64,000 nt of DNA from Bernardetia sp. (GCA_020630575.1 JAHDBD010000013.1:1-64000); one strand, 5' to 3'; positions 1 through 10,836 are shown, counted from the first letter of the stretch. Notes: generated by a model from the letters alone, not told the origin. Made by a program: numbers and translations.

Positions 1-100
1 CACAACTAAGCAAATTATCAATTTATGGATATTAATTAGAATGATTCTAAAAAGGGGTTGGTATTGTAGAGGAAAATTTTAGTTTATCAAAGCTATTTTT

Positions 101-1936
101 TTAATCAATCTTATAATGTTCATAAAACTTGTTAGTTACAATATCAAAGCGATTTTTAAGAAAAATGCTATAATTTTCAGCAGTAAAATCTGCTTTTATA
201 AATTCTAATTCTTTTTCTTCTGTAAAAGAATAATTTTCTATATTCTTCAGTTCAATTTTAGCTTGTTCTTGTGTTTTCTCCTCTCCTTCAATTAACTTAT
301 CATAATGTTCATAATAAGTATCATCTCCTTTTTTTCTGTTTAAACTACTATCCAATAAACATAAGTTTGGAAAAGCACTTATTGGCAAACCAATATTTGC
401 CGCTACTATCTTTAATCTTCCAACGGGAACTAAATGTTCGATATCAAATGATTTATCTGACAACTCTTCATAAGCAGAAAGTGTATGCGTATATAAATAT
501 TTATAAAAAAGAATAGCACTATCTTTTATATTAACTCTTGTTTTTTCCTTTTTTTGTAAGTCATTTTCAAACCATTCTTCAAAAAGATTTTCCCATTGTT
601 TTTTGCTAATCTCAATTTCATAACGATCAGAATGAATTAAATTATAAGCTCTTGCGTCCCCAGAACCTTTCCAAGATTCTTTTAGAATATCAAACAAGTA
701 ATGAAATTTTAAGTTTTTCTTGAGTTTTATTTTTGATTCTTTCCAAGTATCTTTTTCTTTCAAATTACTATCATAATGAGAATGAAATACTTTTCCTATC
801 ATTGAAACTATTTGCATTTCTGTATGAACAATTGCTATCCTTCTATTTTTATTCATTTTCAATGCAATTTGCCCCTTTAAACTATCATTTACAAATTCAA
901 TTGAATCAAAAATACATTTCTCGAATTCTTCAAGATTATATTCTACAAGAAATTTAGGTAGAAGATTCATTTCACTAAATGGTTTACCTAAACAAATGTT
1001 TGTAATATTGAAACCTATAGAATCTTCTTGTTCTGATCTTGAATTGCTTGAAAAAAGATATACATATTTATCAGCTAGTAGCTTACCTAAACCAAAAAGA
1101 TATTCAAATTTAGAAAATTTTGTTGTATAGAATTTTTTTGACCCATCATAATTTTCTACTTCATAACCTTCTTCAATTAACAACTCGTATTTCTTTTTTA
1201 TTTTATTAATAATCTCTGTGTTAGAGATTGTAAATAATTCATAGTGTTGCCAAGCAGCTGCATAAATTTGATATTTACTTAATTGTGTACCTCTTGAATT
1301 GAGTCTTTCAAAAATTATAGGAAGGTTTTCTTCTGGTCCACTATAAATTAGGATTGGGATACTAAATGAAGATATGTTAGAGTCATCCTTTATTTTTTCA
1401 AGATAAGGAACAAGTTTCTGTGTTATGTCTTTTATACCTGATAGATCTTTTCTTAAATCTAAAGTCTCATTTAAATAGTCAGATAAAGAAAAAGAGCTAA
1501 AGCCTTTCGATTCTTCGAAACCTTTCAAACTTGTAATCCATTTTACAATACAACTTTTTAAAACTTCTATTTCTATAGTATCCCCTATCAAATTTTGTAA
1601 GTCTTGAATAATAGAATTATCAATATTAGTATCATCAAAAAACAAATCACTTGTTGGAGCTTCTGAATATTGTTTTAAAGTAGTAGATCTTTGTAAACCA
1701 TCTATCAATGTATAATAGGTAATATCCTGTTCAGCTTTTGTCTTGTATAATAATAATGCTCCAATAGGAAAACCATTTTTAATTGAATCTACAAATTCTT
1801 TTTTCTGATTAGGTCTCCATACTAAAGTTCTCTGAAACTTCGGAATTAAAATTTTATTTTTGTTAGAGTTATCAGTTATCGCATCGATTAAATTATCAAC
1901 GTTCCAATTTTCTGTTTTTGTGTGGTTTTTTATCAT
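101..1936 (-). CDS. DUF262/DUF1524 protein, GmrSD-like
   Basis: A 611-residue protein with the DUF262 fold at the N terminus and a DUF1524 HNH-like domain at the C terminus, the fused layout of GmrSD-type (type IV) restriction enzymes and related defence proteins. Visible motifs are PKFQR at residues 32-36, an ALLLYK strand near 60, DGLQR at 79-83 (usual form DGQQR, so one Gln is replaced by Leu), and a C-terminal IEHLVP near 499-504 followed by NLCLL and SLNRKKGD, which fit the HNH core. GmrSD homologues bind NTP with the DUF262 part and cut modified phage DNA with the DUF1524 part; DNA cleavage here is inferred. Length matches a full fused protein with no frameshift. The gene stands alone, and the next feature upstream is a palindromic element. 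The ATG at 1936 is the only sensible start. It could instead be a housekeeping DUF262 protein of unknown role. Confidence 0.85.
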   Translation of the reverse strand: MIKNHTKTENWNVDNLIDAITDNSNKNKILIPKFQRTLVWRPNQKKEFVDSIKNGFPIGALLLYKTKAEQDITYYTLIDGLQRSTTLKQYSEAPTSDLFFDDTNIDNSIIQDLQNLIGDTIEIEVLKSCIVKWITSLKGFEESKGFSSFSLSDYLNETLDLRKDLSGIKDITQKLVPYLEKIKDDSNISSFSIPILIYSGPEENLPIIFERLNSRGTQLSKYQIYAAAWQHYELFTISNTEIINKIKKKYELLIEEGYEVENYDGSKKFYTTKFSKFEYLFGLGKLLADKYVYLFSSNSRSEQEDSIGFNITNICLGKPFSEMNLLPKFLVEYNLEEFEKCIFDSIEFVNDSLKGQIALKMNKNRRIAIVHTEMQIVSMIGKVFHSHYDSNLKEKDTWKESKIKLKKNLKFHYLFDILKESWKGSGDARAYNLIHSDRYEIEISKKQWENLFEEWFENDLQKKEKTRVNIKDSAILFYKYLYTHTLSAYEELSDKSFDIEHLVPVGRLKIVAANIGLPISAFPNLCLLDSSLNRKKGDDTYYEHYDKLIEGEEKTQEQAKIELKNIENYSFTEEKELEFIKADFTAENYSIFLKNRFDIVTNKFYEHYKID

Positions 1937-2048
1937 TTTATTATGAAAGGAAAATTCTTTTTTTAATAAAACTAGACTTTTCTAACTAAAAAAACAAATT
2001 TTTAGTAATTTAAACTAATTAAAAAAAGTTAGAGGAATAAAAATTGAT

Positions 2049-2169
2049 AGTACTGGACATGGGTGGTAAAATCGTCGGTGAGGACACAGAGAATGGCGAT
2101 TGTTTTACTAAAAGTGCTTTGCCGTTGTTGGTGTCCTCACCAACAACAATATTTCTCATGTCCAGTACT
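2049..2169. repeat. nested palindromic intergenic element
   Basis: A 121-bp element, visibly richer in G+C than its flanks. The outer 13-bp arms are perfect (2049-2061, AGTACTGGACATG, pairs with 2157-2169). Inside, GGTGAGGACAC (2077-2087) pairs perfectly with 2131-2141. The right inner arm also sits in its own hairpin, GTTGTTGGTG (2124-2133) with 2138-2147 around the loop TCCT, so two mutually exclusive folds exist. No ORF spans it. A core TGCCGTTGTT.GTGTC recurs at 15389-15404, which suggests a dispersed non-coding repeat such as a MITE or REP-like element. Confidence 0.75.
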
Positions 2170-2407
2170 TTAATAAAAATTAGCTAACATTTTTATAAAA
2201 AAAATACAAAAATAAATCTAATTCAAAATAAATCACAAAAAGTTATAATTTTATTAGAACTTGAAAAAGCATTAATTATAGATAGAAAATTATGTCTTTT
2301 GGCTATGGAAAATGAAGAATACAAAGAAATACGAAAATCTTTGCTCTATTATAAAAGAATACGAAAAACAAAACTGGAATAGCGATTCGGTTATTACAGA
2401 ATAAAAA

Positions 2408-2434
2408 ACAGCCTAGTACTAAAAATTAGGCTGT
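2408..2434. terminator. hairpin after ORF remnant
   Basis: Perfect 8-bp stem ACAGCCTA/TAGGCTGT with an 11-nt loop, preceded by a run of A. In form it resembles the other terminators of this window, but the T tract on the plus side is poor. On the minus strand the A run would give a U tract. It probably ended the decayed gene at 2191-2404 or serves as a bidirectional stop. Confidence 0.4.
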
Positions 2435-2460
2435 CATTGTATAAAAAAATAAATACAACT

Positions 2461-3480
2461 ATGAAAGACAAAATAAAAGGCTGCTTACTTGGTTCAGCAA
2501 TTGGAGATGGATTTGGTTATCCAACTGAGTTTATGAATGTGGGAGAAATAAAACTAAAATGGGGAAATAATGGACTCACAAAACCAATAGGTGATATCAT
2601 AAAAGTAACTGATGATACACAAATGGCAATAGCTGTATCTAAAGCAATTATGAATTCCTATAAAGAAGGAAATTTGATAAGAGATAATTTTGAAAAAGAA
2701 CTAATAAATGAATTTGTCTTGTGGCTGAATGATGATGAAAATAATCGTGCGCCTGGTATGACGTGTCTAAAATCTTGTGAAAATTTAGAAAAAGGAATGA
2801 AATGGGAAGAAGCTACAGCAAAAGATTCAAAAGGTTGTGGCGCAAATATGAGAGTTACACCATTAGGAATATTGAAGTTTAAAAATAAAAATATAACAAA
2901 TACTCAAATTGGTAAATGGTCGCAATTTCAATCTGCCATAACCCATGCTCATCCTACTGCTTTAGTAGCTTCTGAATTGACAGCTATCACAATTATTAAA
3001 ATTATAGAAGGTGTAGAACCAACAGAATTAATTGATGTGTTGATAGAATATAGTCATTCTCAAAAAAATGTATATCACGAAGATTTTCTCAAAAATATAT
3101 GGGAAAGAGCAGGAATTTATAATGAAGTAGATTTTATAAACAGAGGTTGGGAGCAGTCTATAGAAATATTACAACGAGTTAAGGAAGCTGCAAAACTAAA
3201 CGATAGAGAAACAGACCCATGTGAATATACAGGAGAAGGTTGGATTGCTGAAGAATCACTAGCTACTGGTTTATTGTGTTTTTTATTGTATCCAAATGAT
3301 TCTGTAAAAGCACTAATTAGAGCAGTAAACACAAAAGGAGATTCAGATTCTATTGCTTGTATCACAGGAGCATTAGCAGGAGCTAGAAATGGACTATCAT
3401 CATTTCCAAGTGATTGGGTAGAGCGAATTGAATATCAAAAAGAATTGAATGCCTATATTTCGTTTGTTTTGAATGAGTGA
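2461..3480 (+). CDS. ADP-ribosylglycohydrolase family protein
   Basis: Predicted DraG-type ADP-ribosylglycohydrolase of 339 residues, which removes ADP-ribose from proteins, small molecules or nucleic acids using two Mg ions. Visible signatures are GSAIGDGFGYPTEF at the N terminus, TDDTQMA (metal ligands) near residue 50, a central HAHPTALVAS, and NTKGDSDSIACITGALAGA near residue 293, the second metal-binding motif of the family. I use the ATG at 2461 (MKDKIKGCLLG): the longer reading frame begins with TTG at 2437 and adds only MYKKINTT, and conservation normally begins at KIKGCLLG. No ADP-ribosyltransferase is adjacent. The position beside a GmrSD-like gene permits a defence-related role, but ordinary metabolism of ADP-ribosyl compounds is equally possible. 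Confidence 0.88.
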   Translation: MKDKIKGCLLGSAIGDGFGYPTEFMNVGEIKLKWGNNGLTKPIGDIIKVTDDTQMAIAVSKAIMNSYKEGNLIRDNFEKELINEFVLWLNDDENNRAPGMTCLKSCENLEKGMKWEEATAKDSKGCGANMRVTPLGILKFKNKNITNTQIGKWSQFQSAITHAHPTALVASELTAITIIKIIEGVEPTELIDVLIEYSHSQKNVYHEDFLKNIWERAGIYNEVDFINRGWEQSIEILQRVKEAAKLNDRETDPCEYTGEGWIAEESLATGLLCFLLYPNDSVKALIRAVNTKGDSDSIACITGALAGARNGLSSFPSDWVERIEYQKELNAYISFVLNE

Positions 3481-3637
3481 TTTAATTTGGTAAAAAAATC
3501 AAATCTAAACCAAGTTAAATCTATCAAATTAATTACTTTATTCTGATTATTATAAAATATTTTGAGTGAATTTTGCTTTTAAGTCCTGAAAAATGGAAAG
3601 TTCTATAAAGAAATAGTAGTTTTCTAATATTTTTCCG

Positions 3638-3645
3638 TATCTTTG
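3638..3645 (+). promoter_or_regulatory. -7 promoter element, RRM gene
   Basis: TATCTTTG matches the Bacteroidota sigma-A -7 consensus TAnnTTTG exactly. The expected start of transcription is near 3652, giving a leader of about 53 nt before the ATG at 3705. No clear TTTG lies at the expected -33 position. Confidence 0.55.
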
Positions 3646-3704
3646 ATTCGAAGGAACAACTTAGAGCCTTCAATTTATTAGTTTTTATCTCGTTAATTAG
3701 TTTT

Positions 3705-3992
3705 ATGAATCTTTACGTATCAAACTTGCCTTATTCTATCACAGAAGAAGAATTAGAGGCTGTATTTTCAGAACTTGGTGTTGTTACATCAACAAAAATT
3801 ATCACAGATCGTGAAACACGTCGTTCAAGAGGTTTTGGTTTCGTTGAAATGGAATCAGAAGAAGATGGCGAAGCAGCTATCGAAGAATTGAACGGTATTG
3901 AGCTTAAAGATCGTGAAATCCAAGTAAAAAAAGCCATTCCTAGAGAAAACAGAGGTGGTGGAAACTTTGGTGGTGGTCGTCGTGACTACTAA
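3705..3992 (+). CDS. RRM-type RNA-binding protein
   Basis: A 95-residue single RNA recognition motif protein. RNP2 (LYVSNL, residues 3-8) and RNP1 (RGFGFVEM, residues 42-49) are both intact, and the C-terminal tail is rich in Gly and Arg (RGGGNFGGGRRDY). Such proteins are common in Bacteroidota and cyanobacteria, bind single-stranded RNA, and in the former act as post-transcriptional regulators; the targets here are unknown. The gene is monocistronic, has its own -7 element, and ends at the perfect terminator at 4097. The length is typical of the family. Confidence 0.93.
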   Translation: MNLYVSNLPYSITEEELEAVFSELGVVTSTKIITDRETRRSRGFGFVEMESEEDGEAAIEELNGIELKDREIQVKKAIPRENRGGGNFGGGRRDY

Positions 3993-4096
3993 ACAAAAAC
4001 AATTGAATTAGTTATCAATAGTTATAGTTTCGCACTAATCCTGTTCTTAATTGAATCAATATATTTTAGCTCAATGTAAACTTTACAAAGAGTGAC

Positions 4097-4130
4097 AAAA
4101 AAGCAACTTTTGAAAAAAAGTTGCTTTTTT
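4097..4130 (+). terminator. terminator of the RRM gene
   Basis: Perfect 14-bp stem (4097-4110 with 4117-4130, core AGCAACTT/AAGTTGCT), a 6-nt A-rich loop and a T-rich 3' arm. Intrinsic terminator about 100 bases past the stop codon. Confidence 0.85.
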
Positions 4131-4148
4131 TTGGTACATTTTTTATAA

Positions 4149-4182
4149 AAAAAGATAGCCTAAAAAATTAGACTATCTTTTT
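4149..4182 (-). terminator. terminator of katG
   Basis: 14-bp stem with one mismatch (4149-4162 with 4169-4182, core AAGATAG/CTATCTT) flanked by A and T runs, so it can work in both directions. It lies 34 bases beyond the katG stop codon, between two convergent genes. Confidence 0.75.
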
Positions 4183-4215
4183 ATAAAAAATATAAGTTTA
4201 AAAAATGAGTTAGAT

Positions 4216-6748
<2,533 letters not shown>

Positions 6749-7786
6749 ATGCAAAACCTAACACAAATAGACTGGGATAATTATAGACTACAAGGTGATA
6801 GAGTAGCTGATGAAGTAATACAAAAAACACAAGAACAGAATCAGTGGGAACACCTTAGAAAAGTAATTACAATTCAATGGGGCGATAATCAAAGTCTGCC
6901 TGATAATTTACCTGATTTTATACAAAATTATTTTACAGAAAATGCTGTTTTGCCTATTGGTTCTGATATGGAAAAAATAGCAAAAGGACAGGAGTTTTTT
7001 CAAAAAAATGCAGAAGACTGTTTGAGTCTGTTGGGTACAATGTCTTTGCCCTATTGTTATGCTGCTGCTGATGGAGCGCAAGTTTTATATTTTTCGGAAC
7101 GTATGCGAAATGATGCACAAAAACGACTATTGGAAACAGCTCGTTTTGTTTTTGAAGTCAATCAAAGAGATAGTTTGAAAGAAGGTGGACTTGCTTTTAT
7201 TACTATTTTGAAAGTTAGACTATTACATGCTACCATTCGTTTTCACGTCAAAAACCATAAGGGCTGGAATAAAAAATGGGGCTTGCCTATCAATCAGGAG
7301 GATTTGATGGGAACAAATATTGCTTTTTCGTCTATCGTTTTGCGTGGACTTCGAAAGCTGGGAAAGAAATTCACAAATCAAGATGCTGAAAACTATTTAC
7401 ACCTTTGGTTTGTAGTGGGACAACTTTTAGGAATTGATAAAAAAATACTTCCTCAAACAATGAAAGAAGCCGTTTTTCTTTCTCAAAATACAGAAATGCG
7501 TCATTTTAAACCTTCTCATGAAGGAAATATTCTGACACAAACTCTACTTTCTCATTTTGACGACATTTTACCTCCTGTTGTTCCTAAAGGCTATATTCAT
7601 AGTTATATGCGTTTTCTTTTGGGCGATAGAATTTGTGATTTGTTGGGTATTCCTGCTGCAAATTGGACAAAATATATAGTTCAGACCTTACCAATTATTG
7701 AGACTATGAAAGCCAGTTTTGGAAAAAGTCCTCATGCGATTCGTTCTTATTGGGAAGCCCGTAATTTGATTTCTAAACAGAAATAA
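6749..7786 (+). CDS. MpaB/Lcp-like oxygenase family protein
   Basis: A 345-residue protein resembling the DUF2236 family, which includes the fungal MpaB oxygenase and the haem-dependent rubber oxygenase Lcp. The conserved block RLLHATIRFHV followed by GLPINQEDLMGTNIAFS and YLHLWFVVGQLLGI (about residues 150-245) is the signature helix bundle of the family, and the His of LLHATIR is the expected proximal haem ligand. No signal peptide is evident, unlike secreted Lcp, so a cytoplasmic redox role is likelier than polymer cleavage. The substrate is unknown. It is divergent from katG and convergent with a small membrane protein, so there is no operon context. Confidence 0.75.
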   Translation: MQNLTQIDWDNYRLQGDRVADEVIQKTQEQNQWEHLRKVITIQWGDNQSLPDNLPDFIQNYFTENAVLPIGSDMEKIAKGQEFFQKNAEDCLSLLGTMSLPYCYAAADGAQVLYFSERMRNDAQKRLLETARFVFEVNQRDSLKEGGLAFITILKVRLLHATIRFHVKNHKGWNKKWGLPINQEDLMGTNIAFSSIVLRGLRKLGKKFTNQDAENYLHLWFVVGQLLGIDKKILPQTMKEAVFLSQNTEMRHFKPSHEGNILTQTLLSHFDDILPPVVPKGYIHSYMRFLLGDRICDLLGIPAANWTKYIVQTLPIIETMKASFGKSPHAIRSYWEARNLISKQK

Positions 7787-7803
7787 AGTTAGATTTTTCA
7801 TAA

Positions 7804-7947
7804 TAAACGTTATCACGGTTAAATTAGTAATGTTCATTTTTCCATAGCACAAGGTTTGCAAACTCCTGCGCTATGGAAAAATAAGACAGGTTTGTTTTTC
7901 TATAACTTGCTAATTATTAGACCTGTAAACAACTGTGATAACGTTTA
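7804..7947. repeat. 144-bp nested inverted-repeat element
   Basis: Terminal 17-bp arms (7804-7820, core AAACGTTATCAC, with 7931-7947) pair with one G.U-type mismatch. Inside lies a perfect 12-bp hairpin TTTTTCCATAGC (7837-7848) with 7870-7881 around a 21-nt loop, and a 6-bp ACAGGT/ACCTGT stem (7886-7891 with 7921-7926). It sits between two convergent genes and encodes nothing. The layout is that of a small MITE-like element or a structured bidirectional terminator; no clear target duplication flanks it. Confidence 0.65.
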
Positions 7948-7953
7948 ATAGAA

Positions 7954-8502
7954 TTATTCTTTTTTCTCTCCAATTTTATATTTCATTTTTTGTCCCATGC
8001 TTGTTGTGGCATATCCTAAAACAGTTTCTTTTTTTGATTCTCCATTCAATAGATAATCAATATTTATAGTACAATCTGCTTCTATATTTATCCAAATCAT
8101 TTCACTTTGTCCAACATCTAATTTTTTTATTGTTTTGTTTTGGCAGCCTGTAATTTTTAACTCTGTGATAATTCCTTGTGTGGAATTTATGAAATTGATT
8201 CTCATCGTATCCATTAAAAGAAATGTAACCCAAGAATAAAAAAGAAATGCAGGAATATTAAGTAAAATAATTCCTGCTGTTATAAATAAATGTGTTTTGT
8301 AGTGTTTCTCTTTTGAATATCGTCTCAAAATTAAAATCAAAAATATACTATTTATAATTGCTGCCACAAGAATAAAAACACCTCCTAAAGACAAAAGGAA
8401 ATCAGCAGAAGTGAGGTAATAAACGATGAAAATAGCTGTTCCAATCAAAAAAGAAAGGATAGCTATTACTCGTCCTGTTTTTATGAGTTGTTTGGTTTCC
8501 AT
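7954..8502 (-). CDS. hypothetical membrane protein
   Basis: 182 residues, family not recognised. Three hydrophobic helices are visible at about residues 11-30, 35-57 and 69-98, followed by a roughly 85-residue polar domain with two Cys (GCQNK and ADCTI) that reads as beta-rich. It lies 19 bases beyond the stop of the Lrp/AsnC gene on the same strand, so the two are probably co-transcribed. The 3' end meets the palindromic element at 7804-7947. Confidence 0.6.
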   Translation of the reverse strand: METKQLIKTGRVIAILSFLIGTAIFIVYYLTSADFLLSLGGVFILVAAIINSIFLILILRRYSKEKHYKTHLFITAGIILLNIPAFLFYSWVTFLLMDTMRINFINSTQGIITELKITGCQNKTIKKLDVGQSEMIWINIEADCTINIDYLLNGESKKETVLGYATTSMGQKMKYKIGEKKE

Positions 8503-8521
8503 AAATAACTGATAAATTTAA

Positions 8522-9019
8522 TTATACATCTTCATTTTTGCTTTCTTCTGCGAGTTGTTTTAAAAGAGGCGCACGTTCTACACGTTCCTCTAAAGAAATA
8601 AAGGTTTCTGTTCTGACAATCCCAGGTACTTTCTGGATTTTGTCGTGTAAAACTTCTCTTAAATGCTTTGTATCTCGGCAAATAATTTTGGCAAAAATAC
8701 TGTATGCACCTGTTGTATAATGTAAACTCAAAATTTCTGGAATTTTGGATAACTGTTCCACAGATTCATCATACATAGAACTTCGCTCTAAATAAATTCC
8801 TAGAAAAGCAGTAACATCATAGCCTAATTTGGCATAATCAATCGTTAGGGAAGCTCCCTTTACGATGCCCAAATCCTGCATTTTTTTCATCCTAACATGT
8901 ACTGTTCCACCTGAAACAAATACTCTGTCAGCAACCTCTGTGTAAGGTAATTTTGCATCATCTGTAAGTTCAGATAAGATGCGTAAATCACAGCTATCGA
9001 TTTGAGAATTTTTAGTCAT
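8522..9019 (-). CDS. Lrp/AsnC family transcriptional regulator
   Basis: 165 residues with the two-part layout of Lrp/AsnC regulators. The N-terminal winged HTH (DLRILSELTDDAKLPYTEVA with recognition helix around SGGTVHVRMKKM, about residues 10-60) is followed by a C-terminal ligand-binding/oligomerisation domain (YDVTAFLGIYLE, YSIFAKIICRD). Members sense amino acids or other small molecules and act locally or globally. The closest neighbour is the small membrane protein downstream, a possible partner or target. A putative small RNA is transcribed divergently from about 9142. Confidence 0.93.
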   Translation of the reverse strand: MTKNSQIDSCDLRILSELTDDAKLPYTEVADRVFVSGGTVHVRMKKMQDLGIVKGASLTIDYAKLGYDVTAFLGIYLERSSMYDESVEQLSKIPEILSLHYTTGAYSIFAKIICRDTKHLREVLHDKIQKVPGIVRTETFISLEERVERAPLLKQLAEESKNEDV

Positions 9020-9127
9020 TTTATTATGTGGTTATTGTAATTTTCCTAAAAAATACAAGAAATATTGCGAATTGCCTAAATATCTATAAAATATTTTGCA
9101 AAAGTTTTATAATTCAAAAAAAAATAG

Positions 9128-9135
9128 TATGTTTG
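9128..9135 (+). promoter_or_regulatory. -7 promoter element of putative sRNA
   Basis: TATGTTTG is a perfect TAnnTTTG element. A start of transcription about 7 bases downstream would fall exactly at the first base of the hairpin at 9142. The -33 position reads TTTT (9105-9108), a weak match to TTTG at the right spacing of 19. Confidence 0.6.
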
Positions 9136-9141
9136 CATAAC

Positions 9142-9263
9142 GAATTAAGAATTTTAGTTTATCTACAAAAACTTAATTCAGACCCTATATAGTAGGGCGT
9201 GTGTTTTATGTGTTGTTTATTGGTTAAGGTCAAAAAGGCGTTGCTGCTGGCATCGCCTTTTTT
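9142..9263 (+). ncRNA. putative structured small RNA, about 120 nt
   Basis: No ORF explains this segment, yet it has promoter, structure and terminator. It begins 7 bases after a consensus -7 element, opens with the perfect hairpin GAATTAAG (9142-9149)/CTTAATTC (9172-9179), continues with CCCTA-TATAG-TAGGG (9183-9197), and ends at the strong terminator 9232-9263. The downstream gene starts 200 bases later, so a leader role is unlikely. Its ends do not pair with each other as in 6S RNA, and I recognise no Rfam family with confidence. Confidence 0.6.
9232..9263 (+). terminator. terminator of putative sRNA
   Basis: Stem AAAAAGGCG/CGCCTTTTT extended after one T-T mismatch by TGC/GCA around the loop TGCTG, followed by a T run. 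Typical intrinsic terminator. Confidence 0.85.
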
Positions 9264-9460
9264 GTTTGTGTTTTGTTTTTTTTGTATCCTCGTTAGCTTG
9301 AAAACTAATTGTATGAAAATATTCTTCAAAAACTTATAATTCTATTTTAAGATTGTGAGTACACTAATTGTTCAAATCTAATATAAAATTAGTTTGAGTT
9401 TTGATTGTATTTTTCTATTTTTAAGAAAAGTAAAATAAAAAAACTAATCATTACCAAATT

Positions 9461-10777
9461 ATGCCAAATTTACCTCCTGATTTACCCAATAATTTACCAG
9501 AAGATTCTCCTCGTCGTCCTGATGGAGAAACGCCAGATATTACTACCAAAAGTCGTAACATGACTTGTCACGATTGTGGTGCAAACTTAGTCTATGCTCC
9601 TGGAACTACTGCTCTAAAGTGTAATTATTGTGGTGCAGAAAACGAAATTGTTGCAGAAGTAGAAACTATTATTGAAGAACATGATTTTTATGCAGCTCTT
9701 CAACAAGCATCTTCTAAAACAGAAATGCAAACGTTACAAACTGTGCAATGTGATAACTGTGGCGCACGTACCACACTCAAACCAAATGTAGTTTCTGATG
9801 AATGTGCTTTCTGTGGAACACCTCTAGTCACTTCTTCACCCGAAACGGTAGAAGTATTTCAACCCAAATCATTATTACCTTTTGATATTGATCAAAAAGC
9901 AGCAGGCAAACTTTTTAAAGATTGGGTTTCTAGCCTTTGGTTTGCTCCAAATGATTTGAAAAAAAGAGCAGAACTTACAGAAAAACTAAAAGGAATGTAT
10001 ATTCCTTATTGGACATTTGACAGTGAAACAGATTCTCGTTATCACGGAATGAGAGGCGATTATTATTATACAACTGAAAGTTATACAGATAGTGATGGAA
10101 ATCACCAAACTAGGCAAGTTCGTCATACTCGTTGGTCTCCTGTATCTGGACGAATAGACCATTTTTTTGATGATACATTGGTGTTAGCTAGTCATTCCTT
10201 ACCACGAAATTATGTAGACAAACTTGAGCCATGGGATTTAGAGAAACTAGCAGGTTATGATGAGCGTTACTTATCTGGTTTTCAAACAGAAACCTATCAG
10301 ATTGACCTTAAAAGTGGTTTTGAAGTAGCAAAAGGAAAGATGCAAGAGCAAATTAGAAATCTAGTTTCTAGAGATATTGGAGGAGATGAACAGCGCATCG
10401 AAGATATTCAAATTGATTATAATGATATTACTTTTAAGCATATTTTGCTTCCTCTTTGGATTAGTGCTTATCGTTATCAAGATAAAGTCTATCGTTTTTT
10501 GGTCAATGCACGTACAGGTGAAGTTCAAGGTGAGCGTCCGTATAGTGTTATCAAGATTGCACTTGCTGTTATCGCTGCTTTGGCTATTATCGCATTATTT
10601 TTCTTTTTTACAAATGGAAAAAGAAGAGCTGATTTATTTAATATAAATGATTTTGGAAATTTAGCTTATACAGATTCGTATTCTCACTTATTTCAAAACA
10701 CCTTCCAAAACATCTATTTGAAAGTAGATTTGATAAGTCAGTTTATCATGAATATTGATTTTCTGAATTATTTTTGA
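9461..10777 (+). CDS. double zinc-ribbon membrane-anchored protein
   Basis: 438 residues. Two zinc ribbons occupy the N-terminal third: CHDCG...CNYCG (Cys 36, 39, 54, 57) and CDNCG...CAFCG (about 100-120), with an acidic linker. A long soluble domain with RYHGMRGDYYY and a Trp-rich segment follows, then one hydrophobic helix near residues 365-387 (VIKIALAVIAALAIIALFFF). The first 20 residues are Pro-rich. Similar Bacteroidota proteins are often labelled zinc-ribbon or (wrongly) primosomal helicase; no helicase motif is present here. After the membrane helix there is a 50-residue polar tail that is unusual in composition and might reflect a lost stop codon, but nothing proves it. Function unknown. 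Confidence 0.7.
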   Translation: MPNLPPDLPNNLPEDSPRRPDGETPDITTKSRNMTCHDCGANLVYAPGTTALKCNYCGAENEIVAEVETIIEEHDFYAALQQASSKTEMQTLQTVQCDNCGARTTLKPNVVSDECAFCGTPLVTSSPETVEVFQPKSLLPFDIDQKAAGKLFKDWVSSLWFAPNDLKKRAELTEKLKGMYIPYWTFDSETDSRYHGMRGDYYYTTESYTDSDGNHQTRQVRHTRWSPVSGRIDHFFDDTLVLASHSLPRNYVDKLEPWDLEKLAGYDERYLSGFQTETYQIDLKSGFEVAKGKMQEQIRNLVSRDIGGDEQRIEDIQIDYNDITFKHILLPLWISAYRYQDKVYRFLVNARTGEVQGERPYSVIKIALAVIAALAIIALFFFFTNGKRRADLFNINDFGNLAYTDSYSHLFQNTFQNIYLKVDLISQFIMNIDFLNYF

Positions 10778-10788
10778 ATTTTTGATTG

Positions 10789-10836
10789 AAAGCAAAGTCT
10801 AATCAATAAAAATTTTTATTGATTAGACTTTGCTTT
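10789..10836. terminator. perfect 48-bp bidirectional terminator palindrome
   Basis: 24-bp arms, 10789-10812 and 10813-10836, are perfectly complementary with no spacer (core GCAAAGTCTAATCAAT). A-rich and T-rich flanks allow termination of both convergent genes. The right arm overlaps the stop codon of the minus-strand gene. Confidence 0.8.

Larger units (their letters stand above)
1937..2460. other. gene-free stretch with palindrome and ORF remnant
   Basis: About 520 bases between the DUF262 gene and the ADP-ribosylglycohydrolase. It contains the nested palindrome at 2049-2169, listed separately. From about 2191 to 2374 one plus frame stays open without a good start codon (reads LELEKALI, then AMENEEYKEIRK), and an overlapping frame at 2312-2404 encodes 30 residues ending in IIKEYEKQNWNSDSVITE. 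Together these could be the frameshifted 3' end of a decayed gene, but I do not recognise the product. A hairpin follows directly at 2408-2434. Confidence 0.3.

Noticed and set aside
9142-9263. Assignment of the small RNA as 6S RNA
   Set aside because: The 5' and 3' parts do not pair into one long rod with a central bubble.
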